The translations under genes and the position numbers were made by a program. The notes beneath the pieces were generated by a model. The model was given only the letters and a program-made list of their open reading frames with translations, was not told where the DNA came from and searched no databases. A DNA stretch of 64,000 nt from SZAS-79 sp963844255 (GTDB taxonomy: Bacteria > Pseudomonadota > Gammaproteobacteria > Burkholderiales > SG8-39). The stretch is taken from positions 26,413-90,412 of the forward strand of contig CAWJNP010000055.1 of the NCBI GenBank assembly GCA_963844255.1. The letters run 5' to 3'. Shown one piece after another: positions 9,201 through 18,299 of this stretch (position 1 is its first letter; every line of letters starts with the position of its first letter).

Positions 9201-9806
9201 TCAGTCGATGAAGAACGGCGTCTCGCCCTCGCCCTGCAGGACGATATCCATCCGGTAGGCCGTGGCGCCGGCCGGTGCGCGTGCGAGCGCCTCCGGCCTG
9301 AGAATGAGGCGTTCCCGGATCACGGCATCCGGAATTGCGCAGAACACCGGATCGGTCGCATTGGCGGGTTCGTCCGGAAAGAAGAACGTCGTGACCAGGC
9401 GCCGCATGAGGCCCGAACCCATGATCGACACATTGATGTGCGGGGCGCGCTGCAATCCCGTGAGGGGGTCGGCATATCCGCCGGGTTTCACGCTGATGAA
9501 ATCGTACCAGCCGTCGTCCTCCGAAGCGCGCCGACCCCAGCCCATGAAGTTCGGGTCCGCCTGTGCGTGTGCCGGATCGTTCGGGTGCGCAAATCGTCCA
9601 CCGGAATCGGGCTGCCAGATCTCGACGATGCTGTTCCAGCGCGGCACCCGGCCCGCCTCGAAGATCGTCCCGCCGATGTAGATCTTCTGTCCCTGCGCCG
9701 GTTTCGCGGGATCGTTCATGACCGTCAGGTCATGGTCGGTCGGGCCGAAATAGTGGGTCGGGAAGAACGGGCCGACCGTGGCGCTCGGGGTGGGAATGTG
9801 CTGCAC
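9201..9806 (-). CDS. pcaG: Protocatechuate 3,4-dioxygenase alpha subunit-like
   Basis: A 201-residue intradiol dioxygenase subunit of the PcaG type, starting with the family's TPSATVGPFF. The iron ligands of the beta subunit are missing here, as expected for alpha: RF replaces the tyrosine in the GRYxH position and APHINVSIMG replaces the HIH pair. It folds with PcaH to bind protocatechuate-like catechols and cleave the ring between the two hydroxyls. It is separated from pcaH by 2 nt and from the MBL hydrolase by 4 nt. No pcaB, pcaC or pcaD is seen in the window. Confidence 0.88.
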   Translation of the reverse strand: MQHIPTPSATVGPFFPTHYFGPTDHDLTVMNDPAKPAQGQKIYIGGTIFEAGRVPRWNSIVEIWQPDSGGRFAHPNDPAHAQADPNFMGWGRRASEDDGWYDFISVKPGGYADPLTGLQRAPHINVSIMGSGLMRRLVTTFFFPDEPANATDPVFCAIPDAVIRERLILRPEALARAPAGATAYRMDIVLQGEGETPFFID

Positions 9807-9808
9807 GC

Positions 9809-10528
9809 CTAGAGTCCCATCGGCGTGGCGCGATGTCCGCGCACCACGATGTCATGGCTGAACCCGACCACGTCGGCGCGCGGCAATTCCATCATCGGGA
9901 TCGAGCGCGAGATCATCCGTTCCCGGCCCTTATCGTCGGGCACGCTGTTGAGGATGAGGTCGAGCGGGTTCAGCGGTTCGCCCGGAAAGAACATCTGCGT
10001 CACCAGCCGGCTCATGAATCCCTCGCCGAAGATCGACAGATGGATATGCGGCGGGCGCCACCAGCGTTGCGGATGGTCCGGTACCGGGTAGGCGCCGGGC
10101 TTGATCGACAGGTAGGTGTAGCGGCCGTCCTGATCGGTCACGCAGCGCCCGGAGCCATGGAAGTTGGGATCGACCGGAAACGGGCTGTTTGCGTCCATCC
10201 GGTGGATGTAGCGGCCGGCCGCATTCGCGTGCCAGACCTCGATGATCGAATGGCGCACCGGCATCCCGTCCTCATCGAGCAGGCGCCCGGTGACGTAGAT
10301 ACGCTGGCCAATGGCGGGCAAGCCGTCGCGGGAACGCGAAAGATCGTCGAGGTCGACGTCGAGCTTGTGCGCAAGGTTCAGCGGTCCGGTGATCTCGGTG
10401 AGTGTCGCGGGCCGGCGGTAGGGCGCCTGGCCGGGCACGCGCACCACGGTCTCCTTGTAACCGACGACGTTCATGCGCGGCTGCGAGCGGTTGTCGTAGG
10501 GCTCGAAGCGGTTCGGCGGCGTGTCCAT
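9809..10528 (-). CDS. pcaH: Protocatechuate 3,4-dioxygenase beta subunit-like
   Basis: A 239-residue catalytic subunit. All four non-heme Fe(III) ligands can be placed: Tyr107 (AGRYIH), Tyr147 (KPGAYPV), and His161 and His163 (WRPPHIHLSIFG). The N-terminal PcaH_N-like region (YRRPATLTEITGP) is also present. It cleaves protocatechuate to 3-carboxy-cis,cis-muconate in the beta-ketoadipate pathway. ATG 10528 is chosen because it gives the usual subunit length; longer in-frame starts would run into the divergent gene. An AT-rich stretch with the imperfect palindrome CGTTGGCAACG (10542-10552) lies just upstream. Confidence 0.9.
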   Translation of the reverse strand: MDTPPNRFEPYDNRSQPRMNVVGYKETVVRVPGQAPYRRPATLTEITGPLNLAHKLDVDLDDLSRSRDGLPAIGQRIYVTGRLLDEDGMPVRHSIIEVWHANAAGRYIHRMDANSPFPVDPNFHGSGRCVTDQDGRYTYLSIKPGAYPVPDHPQRWWRPPHIHLSIFGEGFMSRLVTQMFFPGEPLNPLDLILNSVPDDKGRERMISRSIPMMELPRADVVGFSHDIVVRGHRATPMGL

Positions 10529-10661
10529 GCAAATTAGTTTACGTTGGCAACGATCTGGCGGCAAGGCAGCCGGCATTGGTGAAGTCAAGGCGGGACATTT
10601 CATCGTGAGGCATTTCACTGTGCAGGGGTTTGCGCGGCGGACTAACGCTTATGCTCACGGA

Positions 10662-11558
10662 ATGGGAATTGTGCTGTCGTTCTGTTCGATGATCTGCTTC
10701 GGATCCAACATCCTGCTCTCGCGCCTTGCGATGGCGCGGATGCCGATCGAGCTCGGGTTCTTCATCGTCCTCATCGTCAATATCGTGTTCTCAGGAACCT
10801 TGTTCGGCGCGGAACTGCTGCTGCGCGACTCGAAATTCGTGTGGCAGTGGAAGGAAGCTGGATTGTTCGCGCTGGCCGGTCTGATCGGAACCTACCTCGC
10901 GCGACGTCTGCTCTTCGACACGGTGAGCCTGCTCGGGCCGGCGCGCGCAAGTGTCGTGCACTCGTCGGCGCCCGCATTTACCCTGGTTGCTGCATGGATC
11001 ATCGTCGGTGAGTTTCTGGGACCCTACGAGCTTGGCCTGATGGCGTTGGTCATGGCCGGACTCTGGTTCACGCAGCCGGTGCAGAAAGGTGCTTCCGATG
11101 CGCATCGACCCTCGGGTGCTGCGCTGAAAAAAGGCGTGGTGATCGGCGTCCTCACGGTCGCGGGATTCGGACTGAGCAATGTTTTCCGCGGCCTGGCGAT
11201 GCGCACCTGGAACGAGGCGGTGTTCGGCACCCTGATCGCCTCCACGACCGCGCTGCTGTGCCAGTTCGCCTCGACACGCGACTGGCCCGGTGCGTGGAAA
11301 CAGATCCGCTCCGCCGACCGACGCGCCCTGATCCTGTACGCATGGTGCGGAGTGGCAACCGTCTGCGGCGCGATGTTCCTGGTGTCGGCCATGCACTACA
11401 TCGAAATTGCCCTCGCGACCCTGGTCACGCATACCACCCCCTTGATGATCTTTCCCGTCAGTCTGATTGTCTTCAGGAATCGCGAGGGACTGAGCCTGCG
11501 CACCGCGGTGGGCGCGTCGATGGTGCTCGCCGGAATCGTTCTGCTCGCCCTGCGCTGA
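10662..11558 (+). CDS. EamA/DMT superfamily membrane transporter
   Basis: A 298-residue protein with about ten hydrophobic helices in two similar halves, as in EamA (drug/metabolite) transporters. The start is placed at ATG 10662 because translation further upstream is polar and overlaps the divergent pcaH. Hydrophobic segments begin at once (VLSFCSMICFGSNILLS). Such proteins move metabolites or amino acids across the inner membrane, and the substrate cannot be named. It is followed by an unrelated sensor kinase 28 nt downstream. Confidence 0.8.
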   Translation: MGIVLSFCSMICFGSNILLSRLAMARMPIELGFFIVLIVNIVFSGTLFGAELLLRDSKFVWQWKEAGLFALAGLIGTYLARRLLFDTVSLLGPARASVVHSSAPAFTLVAAWIIVGEFLGPYELGLMALVMAGLWFTQPVQKGASDAHRPSGAALKKGVVIGVLTVAGFGLSNVFRGLAMRTWNEAVFGTLIASTTALLCQFASTRDWPGAWKQIRSADRRALILYAWCGVATVCGAMFLVSAMHYIEIALATLVTHTTPLMIFPVSLIVFRNREGLSLRTAVGASMVLAGIVLLALR

Positions 11559-11586
11559 GGGCACGGCCCACCGGTATAGTGCCGCC

Positions 11587-13908
11587 ATGACGTACACAAC
11601 GTTCAATCTGCGACCGATCCTGCGCGAATGGCTGGGCACGGCGGTGGCCGTTACTGTGCTGACCGGGCTCGCCGCGGGATTCGGCTGGTTCTGGCGTCTC
11701 GACCAGACCCTCTATGACGCTGCGCTGGCCATGCGCATCCGGCCTGCGCCCTCGGACATCGTCATCGTGGCCATCGATCAGCCGAGTCTCGACCAGATCG
11801 GCCGCTGGCCATGGCGGCGGGCGGTCCACGCCACGCTGATCGAGCGGCTCACCGAAGCCGGCGCCGGCGCCGTGATGGTCGATATTCTGCTGGCCGAGCC
11901 GGATCGGGCCGACCCCGGTGGCGATGCGGCGCTTGCCGCGGCAATCCGGCGCAACGGCAAGATCGTGCTGCCCGCAATCATGGAGTCGGCACAGACTGGC
12001 GTGCTGCGCGCGGTTCTGCCCGCAGCCCCTTTCGCAGAGTCAGCGGCTGCGATCGGGCACGCGCATATCGAGCTCGATGCGGATGGCATTGCACGCAGTC
12101 TGTATCTGCGCGAGGGCCTCGCGGGTGGATCCCGCCAGTTCCTGCATCTGGCGGCCGCGCTGCAAGGCGTCGTCGATCCGGGCCTCGCGCAGCGCCTGCC
12201 GGGAGAGCGACGCGCTTCGGGAACGTCGGAGCCCGGCAGCTGGCTGCGCGACCACTGGGTGCATGTCGCCTTCCTGGGGCCGCCGGGGCATTTTCAGCAG
12301 ATACCGTACGCCGAGGTGCTGCGTGGCAACGTACCGAAAGGTGCACTGGCCGGCAAGCTGGTTCTGGTCGGCGCGACGGCGGCCGGAATGATGGATTCGT
12401 ATCCAACGCCGATGTCGGGTTTCGGGCGTTCGATGCCCGGGGTCGAGGTTTCCGCCAACGTGCTGGCCGGACTGCGGGCTGGGGGATTCATCCGGGTTGC
12501 GCCCCTCCCCGCACAGGTGCTGATTTCCGCGCTGCTGGTGCTGGGTCTTCTTGGAACCTACCTGCGCCTGTCGTCCCGCGTTGCGCTGCTGGCGACAGTG
12601 GCCGCGATGCTGGGCGCGATGGCAGCGGCACTTCTCGCAGTGGGCTACGCCGGCTGGTGGTTCGCGCCCTCGTCCGTGGTCTTCGGCCTGCTGTTCTGCT
12701 ACCCCGTATGGAGCTGGCGCAGGCTCGAGGCAGCACAGCGTTACATGGACGAGGAACTCGCCCAGGCTGCGAGGGAGCCGGAGTTGCTCCCCTACGCGGC
12801 ACCGCCTTCGCGCAGGCGCAAGGCAGGCCTGTCCGACGAACTCGAACTGCGCATCGCGGAGGTGAGGCGTGCCTCGGCACGCGTACGCGACATGCGGCGG
12901 TTCGTGGCCGACACGCTGGATGGACTGCCCGAGGCGGCGCTCGTGGTCGACCGGGAGCTGCGCGTCACGCTGGTCAACGCGCAGGCTGCGGCCTTGATCG
13001 GGCGGCCTGCCACCGCGCTCGGCGGCCAGCGCCTGCCGGAGGTCCTCGGACCGGTTCTGGGGCAGGGCGCGCCGCAATGGAATGCACTGCCGGGGAGTGC
13101 ACCGCAGTCCTTCGAGGCGCGGCATGTCGACAAGCGGGACCTGTTCATCAGCATCGTTCCCTTTACCGGCAGCGACGGCGAGCGCCGTGGACTTCTGGTC
13201 AGCCTCGTGGATGTCACGGTACTGAAGGATGCCGAGAGGAAGCGCGACGAGTACATGCGCTTCCTGTCGCACGACCTGCGCTCTCCGCTGGTGTCGATCA
13301 CCGCCATGCTCGACCTGCGCGAGCTGGCACCGGAGACGCAGAAAGTGGACTTTTTCGACAGGATCCGGCGCAGCGTGGAGCGCTCGCTGTCGCTGGCGGA
13401 GGATTTCGTCCAGCTCGGACGCGCCGAGGCGATCGATGCCTCCCGCTTTTCCGCAGTCGACCTCGTGGACCTGCTTCGCGCGGCGGTCGACGAAGTGGAA
13501 TCGCAGGCGAACGCGAGGCATATCAAGGTTGCTGTCGCATTCACCCCCGAGGCCGCGCTATCGAAGGGCGTTCGCGATGTCCTTTTTCGCGTGTTCATCA
13601 ACCTGCTGAGCAACGCGATCAAGTACAGCCCGGACGACACCCGGATCGAATGCGCGATCGAATCTGCAGGAGACCACTGGCGCTGTACGTTCGCTGACCA
13701 GGGCTATGGCATCTCGGCGGAAGACCTGCCGCGGCTGTTCGACCGCTTCGAGCGGCTGGAAGCCGCCAAGCGCAAGGGGGAAAAGGGCGCCGGACTCGGA
13801 TTGGCGTTCGTCAAGACCGCAGTGGAAAAACACGGTGGCCGGATCGAAGTCGAGAGCGAGCCCGGGAAAGGCTCGCGGTTTATCGTGTCCCTGCCGGCGC
13901 TACGGTGA
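11587..13908 (+). CDS. CHASE2-PAS sensor histidine kinase
   Basis: A 773-residue membrane sensor kinase. One transmembrane helix (about 15-36) leads into a periplasmic CHASE2 domain (about 37-300, with IVIVAIDQPSLDQIGRWPW). Three C-terminal helices follow (about 305-375), then a charged coiled segment, a PAS-like domain (about 440-540), a HisKA domain with FLSHDLRSP (His about 560) and a HATPase domain with N, G1 (FADQGYGIS) and G2 (GAGLGLAFVK) boxes. No cognate response regulator is adjacent. It converges with, and overlaps by 9 nt, the LysM/FecR gene, an arrangement I recall as common in Burkholderiales. The signal is unknown. Confidence 0.9.
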   Translation: MTYTTFNLRPILREWLGTAVAVTVLTGLAAGFGWFWRLDQTLYDAALAMRIRPAPSDIVIVAIDQPSLDQIGRWPWRRAVHATLIERLTEAGAGAVMVDILLAEPDRADPGGDAALAAAIRRNGKIVLPAIMESAQTGVLRAVLPAAPFAESAAAIGHAHIELDADGIARSLYLREGLAGGSRQFLHLAAALQGVVDPGLAQRLPGERRASGTSEPGSWLRDHWVHVAFLGPPGHFQQIPYAEVLRGNVPKGALAGKLVLVGATAAGMMDSYPTPMSGFGRSMPGVEVSANVLAGLRAGGFIRVAPLPAQVLISALLVLGLLGTYLRLSSRVALLATVAAMLGAMAAALLAVGYAGWWFAPSSVVFGLLFCYPVWSWRRLEAAQRYMDEELAQAAREPELLPYAAPPSRRRKAGLSDELELRIAEVRRASARVRDMRRFVADTLDGLPEAALVVDRELRVTLVNAQAAALIGRPATALGGQRLPEVLGPVLGQGAPQWNALPGSAPQSFEARHVDKRDLFISIVPFTGSDGERRGLLVSLVDVTVLKDAERKRDEYMRFLSHDLRSPLVSITAMLDLRELAPETQKVDFFDRIRRSVERSLSLAEDFVQLGRAEAIDASRFSAVDLVDLLRAAVDEVESQANARHIKVAVAFTPEAALSKGVRDVLFRVFINLLSNAIKYSPDDTRIECAIESAGDHWRCTFADQGYGISAEDLPRLFDRFERLEAAKRKGEKGAGLGLAFVKTAVEKHGGRIEVESEPGKGSRFIVSLPALR

Positions 13909-15096
13909 CTTGGGTGGCGCCGCTGCCGGGGCTGGTACCGGCGTTGCCGGCGTTGGTATCGCGGTCGGCGCCGTCGAAGGCGCATCAGTGCCCGGGCTGA
14001 CGCTGAGCACCAGGTCGGCCGTCGTATCGCGGCCTTCCAGCCCGATGTCGTCGATGCCGCGAACCTTTAGAAAATAGGGCCCGTTCTCGAGCGACGGAAG
14101 CGCGATCTCGTTGGTTTTCAATACGTCGCTGAAGATCACTTCCGCGAAATCGGCACGTCGCGCCACCAGCAGCCGGTAACTGGCGGCGCCATCGAGCTTG
14201 GTGAAATTCAGCTTGACCGGAGTGCGCAGCGACAGCCGGATTCCCGTCCACAGGCGCGGCGCGGGCAGCAGGGCGCGAGGCTCCGCCGGCGGTTCGCCTT
14301 CCTTGACCCGCGTGCCGAAGCCTTCTTTCACCGAGACGCTGCCGAGGTTGCCGCTGTCGTTGACCTGCACAACGCCCTCCAGCACTTCGCTGGTGGCGGT
14401 ATGTTTGTCGGCGTCGGCGGATACACGGAATTTCGTACCGCGCACGGCAGCCACGGCAATCGGCGTGCGCACTTCGAAGCGCGCGCCACTGGCCGAGCGC
14501 TTCTGCACCGCGGCTTCCACGCGTCCGGACTTGAGCAGGAATTTTGCGTCTGGCGCCGTAGCGAGCGGCGACTTGCGCACGGTTTCCACTTGCAGGTCGC
14601 TGCCGGGTTGCAGCGCGAGGGTCGAGCCGTCGGCGAGTCGGATCGTCACGAAGCCATCCTTGCCGGTGCGGAGTTCGTCTCCGGCAGCAATCGCCGTACC
14701 GGGCTTGAGCGCCTGTCCCTTCGATTGCACGTCGCCTTCCACCTTGACCAGTTCGATCTGGCCGGCCTCGTTGCGCATCCAGTTTTCAGGTATCCGCAGG
14801 ACCTGGCCGGGATGGATCGAATCCTTGTCCTTGAGCCGGTTGTGTTCCCAGAGGGCGCGCTGAACCTCCAGCTTTTCGCCGCTCTTCAGGTAGCGGCGCG
14901 AAATGCCGATCACCGTATCGCGCTCCCGCACCGTGTATTCGATGTCGGCGCCGGGGGCGGGGAGTACGCCGCGCACGGCCTCGGCCGCAGCGACCTTCGG
15001 GGCAGCCGGCTGGCTGCGCGCGATCCCGGATTGCGCAAGTGCCATGCCGAGGGCAAGAAGGGTGAAAATGCTCCTGCGCAGTGCGTTTGTGTACAT
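13900..15096 (-). CDS. LysM and FecR domain periplasmic protein
   Basis: A 398-residue secreted protein. ATG 15096 opens a signal peptide (ALRRSIFTLLALGMALAQSG, cleavage near ARSQ). A LysM-like peptidoglycan-binding segment follows (YTVRERDTVIGISRRYL to HPGQVLRIP). Then comes a FecR domain (GKDGFVTIRLADGSTLALQP, with AAVRGTKFRV) and a beta-rich segment resembling fibronectin type III. The tail is rich in Pro, Ala and Thr. It probably sits in the periplasm bound to the wall and may feed a signal to the CHASE2 kinase encoded convergently. No FecI-type sigma factor is present, so a classic iron-siderophore role is unlikely. Confidence 0.85.
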   Translation of the reverse strand: MYTNALRRSIFTLLALGMALAQSGIARSQPAAPKVAAAEAVRGVLPAPGADIEYTVRERDTVIGISRRYLKSGEKLEVQRALWEHNRLKDKDSIHPGQVLRIPENWMRNEAGQIELVKVEGDVQSKGQALKPGTAIAAGDELRTGKDGFVTIRLADGSTLALQPGSDLQVETVRKSPLATAPDAKFLLKSGRVEAAVQKRSASGARFEVRTPIAVAAVRGTKFRVSADADKHTATSEVLEGVVQVNDSGNLGSVSVKEGFGTRVKEGEPPAEPRALLPAPRLWTGIRLSLRTPVKLNFTKLDGAASYRLLVARRADFAEVIFSDVLKTNEIALPSLENGPYFLKVRGIDDIGLEGRDTTADLVLSVSPGTDAPSTAPTAIPTPATPVPAPAAAPPKSP

Positions 15097-15255
15097 GAAA
15101 CCGGGACCCGTAATTAAAGGGCGATTATGCCGCGAGGCCGGGAGAAAAAACGTAAACAACTGTTGCAGGGGCAGGGCGTGGCGAACATGCAAACAACGCA
15201 TAGGCAGGGCTGTCCCGGCTTGCTACCTTGTGGGAATTCATTCGGGAGAAACGGC

Positions 15256-16740
15256 ATGGGCTGTATCGATTTGAGGCAATGGATCGCACTGCTGGAGAAG
15301 GAAGGCGAACTTCACCGGGTCAGCGCGGAGGTCGACTGGGACTGCGAAATCGGCACGATCTCGCGACGCGTGCTCGAGGAGCAGGGTCCGGCGCTGCTGT
15401 TCGAAAAAGTGAAAGGACACGAAAAGACCCGCGGGCGACGGGTGTTCTGCGGGGGCATCGGCACCCGCGGCCGGCTTGCCCTTGCACTCGGCTTTCCCAA
15501 GGATGCGACCAACAACGAAATCGTCCAGCACGTCATGAAGAAGAACCGGGAGGAGATCCAGCCGGTGCTGGTCGCCGACGGTCCGGTCCGTCAGAACATC
15601 ATCCGGGGCGCGGACGTCGACCTGCTCGAGTTCCCGGTGCCCAAGTGGCACTACCTCGAAGGCGGCCGCTATATCAATACCTATGCCTGCATCGTGACCC
15701 GTGATCCGGATACCGGCGTGCAGAACGCCGGTATCTACCGCGGCATGGTCGGCAAGAAGAACACCATCCCCTCGCTGCTCATCAAGGGCGGGCAGCACTG
15801 GGGACAGCATTTCGCCAAGTACGCGGAGCGGGGCGAGAAGATGCCGGTGGCCTGCGTGATCGGCTGGGATCCGATCATGGGATTTCTCGGCGGGAGTCCA
15901 CTGCCGGCGGGCGTGTCCGAATTCGCCGTGCTCGGCGCCTACCGCGGCGCGCCGGTGGAGATGGTGAAGTGCGAAACCGTGGACCTCGAAGTTCCTGCAA
16001 GTTGCGAGATGGTGATCGAGGGCTTCATCGATCCCGACCCTGCGGCCTACGAAATCGAAGGGCCCTTTGCCGAGTTCACGGGGTACGTGTCCGACCTGCC
16101 GACGCCGCGGCCGACCATCGAGGTCAGCTGCATCATGCATCGGGATGACCCCATCCTGCGCGGTACCCAGGAAGGCAACATGCCGGGGTCGTTCTCCGAG
16201 AACGCGGTGATTTCGTCTGCGCAACGCGCCGGCATCGCCTGGAACATCCTGAATGCGGCGGGCGTGCCGGGCGTGAAAGATGTGTACTGCGACCCGAGTA
16301 CCTGCGGCGTCAACGTGTACATCAGCATCCGGAAGACCTACCAGGCACAGCCCAAGCAGGTGGCCGCCGCTCTCTGGGGGTCCGGGGCCGGGCAGGGTCG
16401 CTACAAGCATGTGTTCGTCTGTGAGGACGACATCGACGTGACCGACTACCAGCAGATCGACTGGGCGCTGGCCTACCGCATGAACGCTTCGACCGAAGGC
16501 ATCACCCAGTTTCCGGGCCTGCTGGGCCACGCGCTCGACCCGAGCACGCCGCTGGAAGAGCGCGACGTGCAGCAACTCGGTGCGGGGACCTGGACCCGGG
16601 TGCTGTTCGATGCGACCCGCAACTGGCATTTCAAGCGCCGGCCGGAATGGAACAACGAGCGCTTTCCGCCCACGGTGGAGCCGCACGCCGACCATCGTGC
16701 GCTGGTGAACCGGCGCTGGAAGGAGTACGGGTTCAAGTAG
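15256..16740 (+). CDS. UbiD family (prenylated-FMN) decarboxylase
   Basis: A 494-residue UbiD-type decarboxylase. It shows the N-terminal DLRQWIALLEKEGEL, the central prFMN/metal-binding stretches (KWHYLEGGRYINTYACIV, PFAEFTGYVSD with the conserved glutamate) and the C-terminal DVTDYQQIDWALAYR. ATG 15256 follows GGGAGAAACGG; the longer upstream frame has no family match. These enzymes decarboxylate aromatic or alpha,beta-unsaturated acids and need prenylated FMN made by UbiX, for which no gene is seen here. It heads a plus-strand run with an amidohydrolase, an HIBADH-like dehydrogenase and CoA enzymes. Confidence 0.9.
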   Translation: MGCIDLRQWIALLEKEGELHRVSAEVDWDCEIGTISRRVLEEQGPALLFEKVKGHEKTRGRRVFCGGIGTRGRLALALGFPKDATNNEIVQHVMKKNREEIQPVLVADGPVRQNIIRGADVDLLEFPVPKWHYLEGGRYINTYACIVTRDPDTGVQNAGIYRGMVGKKNTIPSLLIKGGQHWGQHFAKYAERGEKMPVACVIGWDPIMGFLGGSPLPAGVSEFAVLGAYRGAPVEMVKCETVDLEVPASCEMVIEGFIDPDPAAYEIEGPFAEFTGYVSDLPTPRPTIEVSCIMHRDDPILRGTQEGNMPGSFSENAVISSAQRAGIAWNILNAAGVPGVKDVYCDPSTCGVNVYISIRKTYQAQPKQVAAALWGSGAGQGRYKHVFVCEDDIDVTDYQQIDWALAYRMNASTEGITQFPGLLGHALDPSTPLEERDVQQLGAGTWTRVLFDATRNWHFKRRPEWNNERFPPTVEPHADHRALVNRRWKEYGFK

Positions 16741-16767
16741 CATACTGCGGCTACAGGAGGAGGCCGT

Positions 16768-17321
16768 GTGTCTGAAGCGACGGGATTTTCGATTGTCGAT
16801 GCGCATCAGCACTTCTGGGATCCGGACGTCCACTACTACCCGTGGCTCAACGATGAGCCGCCAATAGCGTTTCGCTACGGCGACTACAGCGCGATCCGCC
16901 GACGCTACCTCCTGCCGGATTACCTTGGCGATGCGTCGGCGTACCGGGTGGACCAGTCCGTCTACGTCGAGACTGAATGGAATCCGGCCGACCCGGTCGG
17001 CGAGATGCGCTATGTGGAAGAACTGCGTCGCCGATACGGCCTGCCCACGGTCGCAGTCGCACAGGCCCGGCTGGATAGTGAAGACGCGGCCGGCCTGATC
17101 GAGCGCCAGGCAGCGTTCTCCTTCGTGCGCAGCATCCGCCACAAACCGCTGCCCGGCACCATGGCAGACCGCAGTGCGGAAGGGATCGCCGGCTGGACAG
17201 CCTGTGCGCGGATTTCAGCACCATCTTTGAGGGCTTTCGCGAGATCGTGCGTGATTTTTCACCGGCCGAGCAGGACGGCCTTTTCCGCGGCAACGCGATT
17301 CGCATCTACGCAATGGAGTGA
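16768..17321 (+). pseudogene. Amidohydrolase family 2 (fuconolactonase-like), internally deleted
   Basis: The start (GTG 16768, after AGGAGGAGG at 16755-16763) encodes VDAHQHFWDP, the metal-binding opening of TIM-barrel amidohydrolases. About 130 codons are normal, up to HKPLPGTMAD. The text then jumps near 17169 to RSAEGIAGW, and near 17195 into another frame reading DSLCADFSTIFEGF and ending FRGNAIRIYAME with TGA at 17319-17321. Against the usual length of about 300 residues, roughly 45 and 55 residues of the barrel seem missing, including expected metal ligands. It is therefore broken, or the assembly is collapsed here. The open frame that continues to 17787 is not family sequence. Confidence 0.75.
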
Positions 17322-17323
17322 GC

Positions 17324-18208
17324 ATGGGACTTCGCCTTGGATATGTCGGTGTGGGCTTGATGGGACTGCCGATGGTCAGACGCCTGCTTGCGCGCGGCCA
17401 TGCGGTGAACGCCTACGACATCGTTCCTGCAAATACCGAGGCCGCTGGCGCGGCGGGTGCCAAGACAGCGGGTTCGCCTGCCGGGGCCGCGGCGGGCGCC
17501 GAGTTGATATTGCTGAATCTGCCTACGACCGATGCGGTGGAGCACGCCGTGTTCGGCGAGCGTGGCGTGGCGAGCGTCGTCGATGCAACGCAGATCGTCG
17601 TCGATTTCTCCACGGTGAAAGTGGAAAAAGGCAAGGCGTTCGCGGATGCCCTGAAAAGCCGAACCGGGTGCGGCTGGGTCGACGCGCCGGTGTCGGGGGG
17701 GCCACCCCTGTCGGGTGCCGGGATGCTTACGGTCATGGCAGGCGGCGAGATCGCGGACATCGAGCGCGTGAAGCCATTGATGACTGACATCGCGGGGCAC
17801 TTTACGCACATGGGGCCGCCGGGAAGCGGGCTGGTCGCCAAGATGATCAACCAGCTCATTGTCGGCTGCGGCCATGCGGTGATGGCGGAGGCGCTCGTGC
17901 TTGCCGAGGCCGCCGGTATCGATGCAGCCCGCATCCCGGAGTGCCTCGCGGGTGGTTATGCCGATGGAAGCATGCTGCAAAGATTGTATCCGCGGATGCA
18001 GAAGCGAGATTTTGCGCCGCAGGGCTACGCCCGTCAGTTGCTCAAGGACCTCGAAATGGCCAACGAATACGCGGGCGGCCTGAAGGCGCCGGCGCCAATG
18101 ATGGGCGAGGCGCTGTCGCTCTACAGGATGCTCGTGCACCTGGGCCATTCGGAACTGGACAGCGCTGCAATTTTCAAGCTCTACCAAAAGCGCGAAGGCG
18201 CGGCGTGA
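17324..18208 (+). CDS. NAD(P)-dependent 3-hydroxyisobutyrate dehydrogenase-family oxidoreductase
   Basis: A 294-residue beta-hydroxyacid dehydrogenase. The Rossmann motif VGVGLMGLPM lies at the N-terminus, the substrate-binding DAPVSGGPPLSGAGML near residue 120, and the catalytic lysine in KMINQLIVG near 175. ATG 17324 lies 3 nt after the stop of the damaged amidohydrolase, so the two were one operon. Family members oxidise 3-hydroxyisobutyrate, tartronate semialdehyde or related 3-hydroxyacids. The neighbouring CoA-transferase, hydratase and ligase suggest handling of a short branched or aromatic-derived acid. Confidence 0.88.
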   Translation: MGLRLGYVGVGLMGLPMVRRLLARGHAVNAYDIVPANTEAAGAAGAKTAGSPAGAAAGAELILLNLPTTDAVEHAVFGERGVASVVDATQIVVDFSTVKVEKGKAFADALKSRTGCGWVDAPVSGGPPLSGAGMLTVMAGGEIADIERVKPLMTDIAGHFTHMGPPGSGLVAKMINQLIVGCGHAVMAEALVLAEAAGIDAARIPECLAGGYADGSMLQRLYPRMQKRDFAPQGYARQLLKDLEMANEYAGGLKAPAPMMGEALSLYRMLVHLGHSELDSAAIFKLYQKREGAA

Positions 18209-18224
18209 AAACCCGGCGATTGCA

Positions 18225-18253
18225 TTGACGTCAGTGCGCAATTAGTTGACAAT
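18225..18253 (+). promoter_or_regulatory. Candidate sigma-70 promoter upstream of the CoA-transferase operon
   Basis: TTGACG at 18225-18230 and GACAAT at 18248-18253 are spaced by 17 nt in the AT-richer gap 18209-18299. A second TTGACA (18246-18251) lies next to ATATAC but with spacing too short for a classic pair. The -10 match is moderate, so this is tentative. Confidence 0.3.
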
Positions 18254-18299
18254 GGAAACTATATACCCTGTCAGCCACTGCCAGAGCGGTCTTTAGCCA

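Noticed and set aside
16768..17787. Extension of the amidohydrolase frame to 339 codons
   Set aside because: After about 17195 it is a shifted reading of the dehydrogenase gene, rich in Arg and Cys and without family motifs.
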